From positions 1-53,319 of the forward strand of contig CAMJGD010000021.1 in assembly GCA_946405135.1 (NCBI GenBank): 53,319 bases of DNA. Direction: 5' to 3'. The position numbers and the translations under genes are program-made. This stretch comes from an uncultured Clostridiaceae bacterium. GTDB lineage: Bacteria > Bacillota > Clostridia > Clostridiales > Clostridiaceae. The notes under the pieces are model-generated. The model saw only the letters and a list, made by a program, of their open reading frames with translations, had not been told where the DNA came from and made no database searches. Shown one piece after another: positions 27,792-36,373 of the stretch. Position 1 is the stretch's first letter, and each line of letters starts with the position of its first letter.

Positions 27792-30700
27792 ATGAAACCT
27801 AAAAGACTTTCAATTAAAGGATTAAATAGTTTTATTGAAGAACAGGTGATAGATTTTGAAACCTTAACGTCAAAAGGTTTATTTGGTATATTTGGGCCTA
27901 CAGGTAGCGGAAAGTCCACTATTCTAGATGCTATAACCTATGCTTTATATGGAGATATAGCAAGAGATTCAAAAGAATTTATGAATACCTTGTGTAATTC
28001 TTTATATATAGTTTATGAATTTGATATAGGACTTGGAGAAGATAGAAGAACTTATATTGTAGAAAGAGGGGTAAATAAGGATAAAAATGGAGCCTATAAG
28101 CTAAAGACTTGCAAATTGATAGAAAAAAGTTTAGTAGAATTAGTTCCAGTAGCAGAAGGAGCAAGAGATGTTAAAGATAAAATTGAAGAGATAATAGGTC
28201 TTAAAGCAGAAGACTTTCAGCGTTCTGTAGTGCTTCCACAAGGGAAGTTTAATGAATTTTTAAAACTTACAGGAGCTCAAAGAAGAGATATGCTTGAAAG
28301 AATATTTAATTTAGAAAAGTATGGTCGAACTTTAGGAGATAAGATAAAAAGGGTTAAAAGAGATAAGCAGGAGAAGCTTAATATAATAAAGGCTAAAATG
28401 GAATCCTTTAAAGATAGGGGAGTATCCGAAGAAATTTATACTGAACTTAAAAAAGAAATAGAAGAGCTAACCTCTGAAGATAAAAAGCTTAGATGTGAAA
28501 AAGAAAACTTAGACAGGGAATATGATAAGCTGAAAAACCTATGGGAACTTCAGAAGGAGCTAACCAATTATGAAGAAACAAGAAAAGAACTTGCCTCAAA
28601 AGATGAAAAAATAAAATATATGAAAGAAAAAAGTGAAAAAGGTAGAAAAGCTTTAAGTATTAAGCCTCTTATAGATGATTTAGAAGAAATGGATAAAAAA
28701 TTAATTAATAATGGGGAACTGCTTAATACATTAACAAAAGAATTAAACTCAGTTACTACATTATTTGAAGAACTAAACACACAGCATAAAGAAGCTTTAG
28801 AAATGAAAGATAAGCTGCTTCCAGAACTTATAGACAAAGAATCAAAATTAGAAAGAGCTATAAAAATAGATGAGGAATTAAAAATTTTAAGCAAAGAAAG
28901 AGAAGAACTTGCTGTAAATTATAAGAAGTTTCATATAGAATCTGAAGGTATTAAACAGAATATAGATAAATTAATAAAACAAGTAGGAATACTAGAAGAA
29001 GATAAATTAAACATAGAAAAAACTTTAGAAGAAGTAAAAGTTTCACCAGAGCATAGAGAAAAAGTATTTAAGGCTTCAATGCTGAAAAAAGAATTAAAAA
29101 AACAATTAAATAATATAGAAGAGTCAAAAATTAAAATAGAAAAAAAGAAGGTATATATAGGGGAATTAGAAAATAAATTTAAAGCTTTATGCAATGAATA
29201 CAATATAAAAAATAAAGAAATTGAAGAACTAAACTGTAGATTAAAGGAGTTAGAGGGAGATTGCCCGGGTAATAATGATACTATTATAGAAAAAGATAAA
29301 CAAATAACTTTTATGAATATAGCACTAAAACAATTAGACTATATAGAAAAAGATAACCAATCCATAAGAGAGAAAATAAAAGTTTATAATGAGCAAAAAA
29401 ATAATTTAGAACATAGTAAAGATTTATTAGAAAAAGAAAATGAAGACCTATTAATAGCATGTAACCAATTAAAAGATGAAATAAATAATATTGAAAAAAG
29501 AAATATGGCCGCAATATTATCAAAAGGATTGGCAGAAGGTGAGCCATGTCCTGTATGCGGAGCTTTGCATCATATTAAGTTAGCGGATTACCTGGAAGAA
29601 GAGAAAATTCATTCTAAAAATGAAGAATTGGTAAGCATTGAGTCCAAATTTAAAGATAATGAAAGTAAAATTAAACAATTAGAAAAAGAAATATTAAGCG
29701 GCAATACCATGAAAGAAGTTTGTGAAAAAAAATTAGAAGATAATATCTATAAGATAGCTGAGACAAATATTGAAGGAATAGATATTATTAATACAACTTA
29801 TAAAGAGCTTGTTACTATTTATGAAAATAAAAATATGGAATTAGAAGAAATAAAAAAAGCTATAGAAATATGGAAAAACAATAAAGAAAAATTAGAAACA
29901 AAGATAAATCAAGAAATAGAATTAAGGTTTAATTTAGAGAAAGAAAAAGATAAAACTTTTGATGTTATAAATATTGAAAATTCAAGGCTAGATGAGATGT
30001 CAAAAGAAAAACAGGATATTCTAAATGATAAGGATGAAAAACAAAAGGAACTTCAGCTTTTAATAGAAGAACTTTCTATAGAGGACATAGATAAAGTTTC
30101 AGAGGATATAAGAAAAAAAGATGAAATGGGAAATAAGCTTGAGAAAAAGCTTAAAGAAACTGTAAATAGTATAGAAAGTTATAAAGAAGATAAGCAAGTT
30201 TTATTAGATAAAATCAATGATTTAGAAATTAAAAAAGCCAAAGTAGAAGAAACAGGAAAAGAAAAAAGATCCTTAATTGACAAATATACCTTAGAAAAAA
30301 AGGAATTATGTGAAAATAGGGAACCTCAGGAGTATTTGGAACAAGTAAAAAAACATAAGCAAAATATAATAGATAAGGAGCTTATGTTAAGGGAAAAATT
30401 AGAACAATACAAGGATAAAAAACAGAACCTTTCTGAAGAAGTATTAAGGTTAAAACAAGATGATTTAAATTTATCATCTCTTAAAAATAAAAGAGAAGAT
30501 GAATTATCAAAAGCTATTTATAATTACGGTTTTATAAATAGGGAAGATGCAATTAAATGGGTGCAGGCAGAGCAGGATATAGATAGCATGGAAAAAGAAG
30601 TGAAGCTTTATGAAGAACAATTGAATAATGCTATTTTAAATATATCTAGAATAAATGATAAGCTAAATGGACAGTGTGTAAATGAAGAGCAATGGGAACA

Positions 30701-31358
30701 AGTTAAACAGCGTAAAGAAATCGTAGAAGGTATTTTAGAAGCTAATATAAAGAAAATGGCAGAAAAAAATCAGAGTATATGTAATATGGAAAGAGATCTT
30801 AAAGATCTAAAATTACTTTCTAAAGAATGTAAAGAAATGGAACATATATGCAGTAACTTAGATGATATCTCTAAATTGATAGAGGGAAATAAATTTGTTG
30901 AATTTGTAGCTCAAAATCAACTAAAGTATATATGCATTGAAGCTTCTAAAAAGTTAAAAGACATTTCAAGAGGAAGGTATGCTTTGGAGATAGATGATAG
31001 TGGAAATTTTATTATGCGAGATGACTTTAATGGAGGTACTAGAAGACCTACTAATACTTTATCTGGAGGAGAAACCTTTTTAACTTCCTTAGCTTTAGCC
31101 TTAGCTTTATCCTCGCAAATACAACTAAAAGGCAATGCACCCTTAGAATTTTTCTTTTTAGATGAAGGCTTTGGAACTTTAGATAATGATCTTTTAGAAA
31201 CTGTAATAGGTTCTCTTGAAAGACTTCATTCAGAGAGATTATGTGTAGGACTCATAAGTCATGTAGAAGAGCTAAAAAATAGAGTTCCTATAAAACTCAT
31301 AGTAGATAGTGGAGATAAGGATGGAACTGGCAGTAAAGTAAAAATTGAGCTTACATAA
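27792..31358 (+). CDS. sbcC: Nuclease SbcCD subunit C
   Basis: The protein is about 1188 aa, a Rad50-like SMC-family ATPase. Walker A is GPTGSGKST (residues 35-43). Two long charged coiled coils flank a zinc hook, CPVC (Cys586, Cys589). The C-terminal half carries the signature LSGGE (from 1090) and Walker B LEFFFLDEGFG (about 1118-1128). It dimerises at the hook and works with SbcD on DNA ends. ATG 27792 is preferred over the in-frame GTG at 27783, because GGAGTGAT (27780-27787) is the SD. Confidence 0.96.
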   Translation: MKPKRLSIKGLNSFIEEQVIDFETLTSKGLFGIFGPTGSGKSTILDAITYALYGDIARDSKEFMNTLCNSLYIVYEFDIGLGEDRRTYIVERGVNKDKNGAYKLKTCKLIEKSLVELVPVAEGARDVKDKIEEIIGLKAEDFQRSVVLPQGKFNEFLKLTGAQRRDMLERIFNLEKYGRTLGDKIKRVKRDKQEKLNIIKAKMESFKDRGVSEEIYTELKKEIEELTSEDKKLRCEKENLDREYDKLKNLWELQKELTNYEETRKELASKDEKIKYMKEKSEKGRKALSIKPLIDDLEEMDKKLINNGELLNTLTKELNSVTTLFEELNTQHKEALEMKDKLLPELIDKESKLERAIKIDEELKILSKEREELAVNYKKFHIESEGIKQNIDKLIKQVGILEEDKLNIEKTLEEVKVSPEHREKVFKASMLKKELKKQLNNIEESKIKIEKKKVYIGELENKFKALCNEYNIKNKEIEELNCRLKELEGDCPGNNDTIIEKDKQITFMNIALKQLDYIEKDNQSIREKIKVYNEQKNNLEHSKDLLEKENEDLLIACNQLKDEINNIEKRNMAAILSKGLAEGEPCPVCGALHHIKLADYLEEEKIHSKNEELVSIESKFKDNESKIKQLEKEILSGNTMKEVCEKKLEDNIYKIAETNIEGIDIINTTYKELVTIYENKNMELEEIKKAIEIWKNNKEKLETKINQEIELRFNLEKEKDKTFDVINIENSRLDEMSKEKQDILNDKDEKQKELQLLIEELSIEDIDKVSEDIRKKDEMGNKLEKKLKETVNSIESYKEDKQVLLDKINDLEIKKAKVEETGKEKRSLIDKYTLEKKELCENREPQEYLEQVKKHKQNIIDKELMLREKLEQYKDKKQNLSEEVLRLKQDDLNLSSLKNKREDELSKAIYNYGFINREDAIKWVQAEQDIDSMEKEVKLYEEQLNNAILNISRINDKLNGQCVNEEQWEQVKQRKEIVEGILEANIKKMAEKNQSICNMERDLKDLKLLSKECKEMEHICSNLDDISKLIEGNKFVEFVAQNQLKYICIEASKKLKDISRGRYALEIDDSGNFIMRDDFNGGTRRPTNTLSGGETFLTSLALALALSSQIQLKGNAPLEFFFLDEGFGTLDNDLLETVIGSLERLHSERLCVGLISHVEELKNRVPIKLIVDSGDKDGTGSKVKIELT

Positions 31359-31468
31359 TTATGAGTGTCGAAAAGTTTATTTGTATGTTTTAGTAAAATA
31401 AAGAGGGTTTTGCTATTATATGGAGAATTTTTTATTTACCAAGGTTATATGGTAAAGGGGATCATATT

Positions 31469-32761
31469 ATGTTAGGTTTATATGAAGAAAAAGGTGATGT
31501 TATATCTACAAAGGATATAAGCTTAAATTTTGTACCTAAGATAATGTTATTAGAAGAACGATACTCCTATCTCTATAATAATATTTCAGAAGCTGTTTTT
31601 TTCTTGGATAAAAATTATAAAATTTTAGAGTATAATGATAGCTTTATTAACTTAATAGGGTATTCCAAAGAAGAGACAAATAGAATTTTTATATTAGATT
31701 TGATGACAAAATCTGAACTGGTCAAATTAGATAAATTATTTAAAAAAATCATCATGGGCAGAAATGTGGTTTCAAGTTTAAATATATTAGATAAAGAAGG
31801 AGAAATATTAAGAATTCATATAAGCTGTAAAATGTTATTTAACAATGTGATTCAATGCATAATAAATAATACAGATGAAATTAATATGCATAAACTAAAG
31901 AGAGAGAATAGAAAGCTTCTTTCTGAAATTGCATCTAGAGAATCTAAGCTCAATGATGTCATAAAAAATGATAAGATGAAGACAGAATTTTTTACTAATA
32001 TATCTCATGAAATACGCACACCTATTAATGTTATGTTAGGGATTATTCAATTATGCGAACACAATTATACAGAAATTTTATCTGATAAAAATTCTGTAAA
32101 GTCAAATAAGTATCTGAAGATAATGAAGCAGAATTGCTACAGGCTGTTAAGATTGATAAATAATTTAATAGATATAACTAAAATAGATGCAGGATATTTT
32201 ACTTTAAATAGAAGAAATTGCAATATAATTAGTGTAATAGAGGATATAACTATCTCTGTAGTAGATTATGCTGAAAGCAAGGGAATAATTCTAATATTTG
32301 ATACAGAAGTTGAAGAAAAAGTAATTGCTTGTGATCCAGATAAAATTGAAAGAATAGTGATGAATTTACTCTCTAATGCTATAAAATTTACTCCTATAGG
32401 AGGAAAAATAAATGTAGATATATTAGATGGTGATAAATTCATTACTATAAAAGTTATGGATACTGGCATAGGTATACCTGAAGATAAACAAAGAACAGTT
32501 TTTAATAGATTTTCTCAGGTGGAGAAGTTAACATGCTGTCAGAATGAAGGTAGTGGTATAGGATTAGCTCTTGTTAAATCTTTAGTTGAGATGCATAATG
32601 GCTCTATAGATTTAATAAGTAAAGAAGGAGTAGGATCAGAATTTATAATAAAATTGCCTTGTGAAGTTTTACCACAAGAATTCTTTGTAGATATAGATAA
32701 GTGCAGTGATCAGGTTAAGATCGAAAGGATAAATATAGAATTTTCAGACATATATAATTAA
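31469..32761 (+). CDS. PAS-domain sensor histidine kinase (orphan)
   Basis: The 430-aa protein has no membrane helix, so it is probably cytosolic. A PAS domain (about residues 33-135: YLYNNISEAVFFLDKNYKIL onward) and a short coiled coil precede the HisKA domain with phosphoacceptor His180 in NISHEIRTPINV. The ATPase domain has N box NLLSNAIKFTP, G1 box DTGIGIPE and G2 box GSGIGLALVKSL, so it looks catalytically intact. No response regulator is adjacent. The C-terminal tail is about 40 residues longer than the core. AAGGGGAT precedes the ATG. Confidence 0.9.
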   Translation: MLGLYEEKGDVISTKDISLNFVPKIMLLEERYSYLYNNISEAVFFLDKNYKILEYNDSFINLIGYSKEETNRIFILDLMTKSELVKLDKLFKKIIMGRNVVSSLNILDKEGEILRIHISCKMLFNNVIQCIINNTDEINMHKLKRENRKLLSEIASRESKLNDVIKNDKMKTEFFTNISHEIRTPINVMLGIIQLCEHNYTEILSDKNSVKSNKYLKIMKQNCYRLLRLINNLIDITKIDAGYFTLNRRNCNIISVIEDITISVVDYAESKGIILIFDTEVEEKVIACDPDKIERIVMNLLSNAIKFTPIGGKINVDILDGDKFITIKVMDTGIGIPEDKQRTVFNRFSQVEKLTCCQNEGSGIGLALVKSLVEMHNGSIDLISKEGVGSEFIIKLPCEVLPQEFFVDIDKCSDQVKIERINIEFSDIYN

Positions 32762-32794
32762 AACTAATATATAGCTTATAAATTTATTTTAAAA

Positions 32795-32840
32795 CAAAAA
32801 ATCCATGCAAGAAAAATTATTTTATTGCATGGATTTTTTG
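32795..32840 (+). terminator. Terminator after the PAS kinase
   Basis: AAAAAATCCATGCAA and TTGCATGGATTTTTT form a long perfect stem with a 16-nt loop; A-run and T-run flank it. Confidence 0.92.
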
Positions 32841-33021
32841 TTTACATATAATTATTTGAATATTGATAATATTAAAAATTGATAATAAACAGTATCTATT
32901 ATTCCTATTGGAAAATCAAATTGCATTATAATCTTTTAATCTTTATAATTAAATTAAAACTTAAACTATTTTTAATAATTTTCTGGAATTTTATATTTAT
33001 ATTGAAAAAGGGGGCAGAAAA

Positions 33022-34362
33022 ATGGATATATTGTCAATTCTAAAGAGTATCAATAATGTATTGTGGGGATATATTCTCATTATACTGCTGTGTGGTACTG
33101 GAATCTTTTATACTATAAAATTAAGATTTGTGCAGGTAAGAAAGTTTAAAGAAGGATCAAAAAGAGTTTTTGGAGGCATAAATTTAAAAGGTAGTAAGGC
33201 TGGCGAAGACGGTATGTCCTCATTCCAAGCATTAACTACAGCAATAGCCGCTCAAGTGGGAACGGGAAACTTGGCAGGTGCTGCTACTGCTATAGCATCA
33301 GGAGGACCTGGAGCTATATTTTGGATGTGGATTAGTGCTTTTTTAGGAATGGCTACCATATTTGCTGAAGCAATTCTAGCACAGAAATTTAAGAAAAAAG
33401 TTAATGGAGAAGTAACTGGCGGGCCAGCATATTACATAAAAAATGGATTAGGCAGTAGTGGCTTAGCTGCTTTTTTCTCTATATCTATTATAGTAGCTTT
33501 AGGATTTATGGGAAATATGGTACAGTCAAACTCCATAGGTACTGCTTTTCAAACTTCTATGAATATACCTACAATTATTACAGGAATTATTGTAGCTGCT
33601 TTAGCAGGATTCATATTCATAGGGGGAGTGGGACGTATAGCATCTGTTACAGAAAAGATAGTGCCCATTATGGCGGTTTTCTACATAGTAGGAAGTCTAA
33701 TAATAGTAATAATGAATTATGCAAGTATATTACCTGCTTTTAAAATGATTTTTGTTGGTGCGTTTTCTCCAAAGGCTGTGCTTGGCGGAGCTATAGGTGT
33801 AACTGTTAAGCAGGCAGTAAGATATGGTGTGGCAAGAGGACTATTTTCAAATGAAGCAGGTATGGGATCTACGCCTCATGCTCACGCTGTAGCTAAAGTT
33901 AAACATCCTGTAGAGCAAGGAACTGTAGCCATAGTTAGTGTTTTCATAGATACTTTTGTTATACTCTCTTTAACTGCACTTGTTATATTAACTACTGGTG
34001 CATTAGACACAAAAACTACAGGTATACAGCTAACCCAAGAAGCTTTTTCTAGAGGATTCGGTAATTTTGGACATACATTTATAGCTATATGCTTATTCTT
34101 CTTTGCTTTTTCAACAATCATAGGATGGTACTTTTTCGGTGAAGCTAATGTAAAATATCTTTTCGGCAGAAAGGCCTTGGGGATTTACAGAGTTTTAGTT
34201 TTAGCATTTATTGTTTTAGGCTCTATGTTAAAAGTTGACTTAGTATGGGAACTTGCAGATACCTTTAATGGACTTATGGTAATACCAAACCTAATTGCAC
34301 TGATATTTTTATCTTCAACGGTATCAGATACATTAAAGGATTACGAAGAAAAGTCTGAATGA
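33022..34362 (+). CDS. Alanine/glycine:cation symporter (AGCS) family transporter
   Basis: The 446-aa protein has about ten hydrophobic helices and the AGCS signatures: ALTTAIAAQVGTGNLAGAAT near residue 70, GGPGAIFWMWISAFLGMAT, GPAYYIKNGLG, and GLFSNEAGMGSTPHAHA near residue 280. AGCS carriers import alanine or glycine with sodium or protons. An AAAAAGGGGG SD lies upstream of the ATG. The gene stands alone, followed by its own terminator. Confidence 0.95.
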   Translation: MDILSILKSINNVLWGYILIILLCGTGIFYTIKLRFVQVRKFKEGSKRVFGGINLKGSKAGEDGMSSFQALTTAIAAQVGTGNLAGAATAIASGGPGAIFWMWISAFLGMATIFAEAILAQKFKKKVNGEVTGGPAYYIKNGLGSSGLAAFFSISIIVALGFMGNMVQSNSIGTAFQTSMNIPTIITGIIVAALAGFIFIGGVGRIASVTEKIVPIMAVFYIVGSLIIVIMNYASILPAFKMIFVGAFSPKAVLGGAIGVTVKQAVRYGVARGLFSNEAGMGSTPHAHAVAKVKHPVEQGTVAIVSVFIDTFVILSLTALVILTTGALDTKTTGIQLTQEAFSRGFGNFGHTFIAICLFFFAFSTIIGWYFFGEANVKYLFGRKALGIYRVLVLAFIVLGSMLKVDLVWELADTFNGLMVIPNLIALIFLSSTVSDTLKDYEEKSE

Positions 34363-34378
34363 TATAATTAAGTAAAAG

Positions 34379-34418
34379 TAGTAAAGCGAATCCTTTAAAG
34401 GATTCGTTTTACTTTAAT
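34379..34418 (+). terminator. Terminator after the AGCS transporter
   Basis: GCGAATCC and GGATTCGT around a TTTAAA loop (about 34385-34407), then TTTTACTTT. Confidence 0.8.
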
Positions 34419-34478
34419 ATGTACCTAAAAATCATTGCTTTATAATTTCTTTTGTGTTAATATAATTGTGTTAACTAT

Positions 34479-34555
34479 GCGTCAGTAGCTCAGTTGGATA
34501 GAGTAGCTGGCTACGAACCAGTTGGCCGGGGGTTCGAATCCTCTCTGACGCACCA
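34479..34555 (+). tRNA. tRNA-Arg(ACG)
   Basis: The acceptor stem is GCGTCAG/CTGACGC. The anticodon loop CTACGAA gives ACG (CGN arginine codons via inosine). TTCGAAT and encoded CCA are present. It is a classical integration site for phages and integrative elements, and the accessory stretch starts right after it. Confidence 0.96.
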
Positions 34556-34592
34556 AAAACCTAGAAGTCTTAATGATTTCTAGGTTTTTTGT
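34556..34592 (+). terminator. Terminator after tRNA-Arg(ACG)
   Basis: AAAACCTAGAA and TTTCTAGGTTTT form the stem, followed by a run of T. Confidence 0.9.
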
Positions 34593-34698
34593 TTTTTTAT
34601 ACCTTTTAAGAGTGCCGTTCATGTAACAATTTTTTCTTAATTAGTATCGATATTATATTACAATTGTTGCTACACTTCTATGAAATCTACATAATGTT

Positions 34699-35145
34699 TT
34701 AAAAACCATCAATAATTATACCAAATCTAAAAATCATAAATAGCATAATCAGTATATTAATTGAATAACCAATTAGCAAAGCAATCCATTTCTTACAATT
34801 TAGTTTTCCTTCTATACTTCTATAGGTAAAAAAACCAATCATAATTATTATTCCAAGCAGTATTAATGTATAAAAAATTTCAAACTTAAAATCTGCTGAT
34901 GTAACAACATTCCAAAAACCTAAATTTGTATAATTATGAATGCTATATATCATATCATAACTCATATGTGCTATTGGTACGACAATACCTTGAGTAAGAA
35001 AAACCATAATAGCAACTTTCCATATCTGCTTTTTCTCAATAAAAAATGAAAATACAACTTGAGCACTCATTGCAATTAAACAATATGCAATATCTTCTGA
35101 ATACGTAAGATAACCTAAAAATAACAGTGGAAAAATAGCTTCCAT
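34699..35145 (-). CDS. Small membrane protein of unknown function
   Basis: The 148-aa protein has about four hydrophobic segments (roughly residues 4-26, 42-60, 90-108 and 122-143) separated by short polar loops. I recognise no family. The gene is real by its strong AAGGAGG SD 6 nt before the ATG and its clean membrane pattern. It lies between tRNA-Arg and an IS-end relic, in the accessory stretch. Confidence 0.65.
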   Translation of the reverse strand: MEAIFPLLFLGYLTYSEDIAYCLIAMSAQVVFSFFIEKKQIWKVAIMVFLTQGIVVPIAHMSYDMIYSIHNYTNLGFWNVVTSADFKFEIFYTLILLGIIIMIGFFTYRSIEGKLNCKKWIALLIGYSINILIMLFMIFRFGIIIDGF

Positions 35146-35330
35146 ATTAAACCTCCTTGGAAGTGTTTTATGTGCTTTTCTGCAAGTACATACTTATATG
35201 ATAATTATAACATTGATTCCAATATAATGAATATAACTAAGTGAAAATCAGCTCTCTTTTTTAAAATTCGATATTTTAGTATAAGTATTATCTGCATCAT
35301 ATTATGTGAACATAAGATTATTATATTTAT

Positions 35331-35423
35331 AGACGGGCTAGTCTTGTGTGTCTTTCTTTGAGCTGCATTTTTATAGACCGAAGAAGCAGGAAGCCCATCC
35401 CCTTGCAGGTGAGGTAAGTTCAC
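35331..35423 (+). mobile_element. IS200/IS605 right-end remnant (omega-RNA-like), no transposase
   Basis: The stretch ending GAAGAAGCAGGAAGCCC, then a CC-rich/GG-rich imperfect hairpin (CATCCCCTTGCAGGTGAGG), then TAAGTTCAC matches from memory the right end of TnpB-carrying IS605-type elements, whose 3' part also encodes the omega (reRNA) guide scaffold. No tnpA or tnpB reading frame is next to it, so it is a solitary relic or a non-autonomous unit. It lies 15 bp before the first 421-bp repeat. Confidence 0.55.
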
Positions 35424-35438
35424 ATTATAATTAAAAGT

Positions 35439-35859
35439 AAGATTATTTTGTTTAGATGGGAGCAGGAGTATGTTAATATTTTCATTGATTTTTACTGCAA
35501 TTATGTCATTAACTATGATAGGTTTTGGACTGCTTTTCATGAAAAAACCACCAAAGGAAATCAACGGTTTATATGGTTACCGAACATCTATGTCATCTAA
35601 AAATAAAGATACTTGGAACTTTGCTCACAGATATGCAGGGAAAGTGTGGTTAAGGAGCGGTATTGTTACAGTCATAATATCTGTTGCCTTAATTTTTTCG
35701 CTGCAAAAATTAGGTTTCTACAACTATGTTATGACTGCATTGATTTACATTCAGCTAATTATATTGCTTTTAGTTATACCCATAACTGAAAGAGCCTTAA
35801 AGAAAAAATTTGATAAAAATGGAAATCGGAAATAAGGAGTATTTTTCATATTTTTTATG
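35439..35859 (+). repeat. 421-bp direct repeat, copy 1
   Basis: Read base by base, this matches 38185-38605 with a single difference (A at 35807, C at 38553), at a constant offset of 2746. Identity starts and stops sharply. The repeat includes an entire SdpI-family gene with its SD. Confidence 0.95.
35470..35835 (+). CDS. SdpI family protein, copy 1
   Basis: The 121-aa membrane protein has three hydrophobic segments (about residues 3-23, 62-80 and 85-105). The SdpI-family signature INGLYGYRTSMSSKNKDTWNFA followed by AGKVW sits between the first two. Bacillus SdpI gives immunity to the SdpC toxin and acts in signalling; most clostridial homologues are uncharacterised, and no toxin gene is seen here. 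GGAGCAGGAG precedes the ATG. It differs from copy 2 by one residue (Lys113 versus Thr). Confidence 0.85.
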   Translation: MLIFSLIFTAIMSLTMIGFGLLFMKKPPKEINGLYGYRTSMSSKNKDTWNFAHRYAGKVWLRSGIVTVIISVALIFSLQKLGFYNYVMTALIYIQLIILLLVIPITERALKKKFDKNGNRK

Positions 35860-35886
35860 TTGAATATCAGCGTTCTTTAAGACTCT

Positions 35887-36150
35887 TTAATGGTTCCTGG
35901 TTAAATTACGCACATCTGTGGGCTCACCTATTTCATTGGTAAATACTAAACCATTATTAACATAGATCTTATCAGTTTTGAGTTTTTCTTGATTTTGTAT
36001 TTTTTGATGTAACTTTAACTCATTGATCAGATTTGATGGGATAGAAATAGTTCTTTCACTATATTTGGTTTTAGGCAGCTGTTCTATTATTTCAGTTTTA
36101 TTTCCTTTTGAATTTTCATCATTTCTTTTATTGATATTAATAAATATGCA
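35887..36150 (-). pseudogene. Tyrosine recombinase (phage/ICE integrase) fragment
   Basis: Translation of the minus strand gives about 87 residues including KTEIIEQLPKTKYSERTIS, IPSNLINELKLHQ and NNGLVFTNEIGEPTDVRNL, then RNH and a stop. This matches the middle of the catalytic domain of XerC/phage-type integrases, where KTxxSxRTI carries part of the active site. The upstream arm-binding region and the downstream HxxR and Tyr boxes are missing, so it is a dead remnant. It lies 1.3 kb from tRNA-Arg(ACG), a likely former attachment site. Confidence 0.7.
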
Positions 36151-36325
36151 GTGGGAAAGGAGAATGTATATATTTAGAGAAATAATAAAGTTTAAAGTAT
36201 GATAGTTTTAATTTTCCAGAGTGATGCTTTAGGAGATTTATTTTTGTCATTTAAATACAAAAAGTTTATGGAGAAATTTAAAGGGAGTTGTAGAAAATAA
36301 TATTTATCTAGAAAACAATATTTAA

Positions 36326-36334
36326 TGTTATAAT
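36326..36334 (+). promoter_or_regulatory. Extended -10 promoter of the AlbA_2 gene
   Basis: TGT followed immediately by TATAAT (36329-36334) forms an extended -10 element, about 40 nt before the 36374 start. No good -35 is visible, as is common for this type. Confidence 0.45.
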
Positions 36335-36373
36335 ATTTAATAAAATCATTCGATGCCAAGAGAGGTTAAAACT

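Noticed and set aside
36199..36300. Short plus-strand frame of about 33 codons before the AlbA_2 gene
   Set aside because: No SD, no recognisable domain; likely chance in AT-rich relic DNA.
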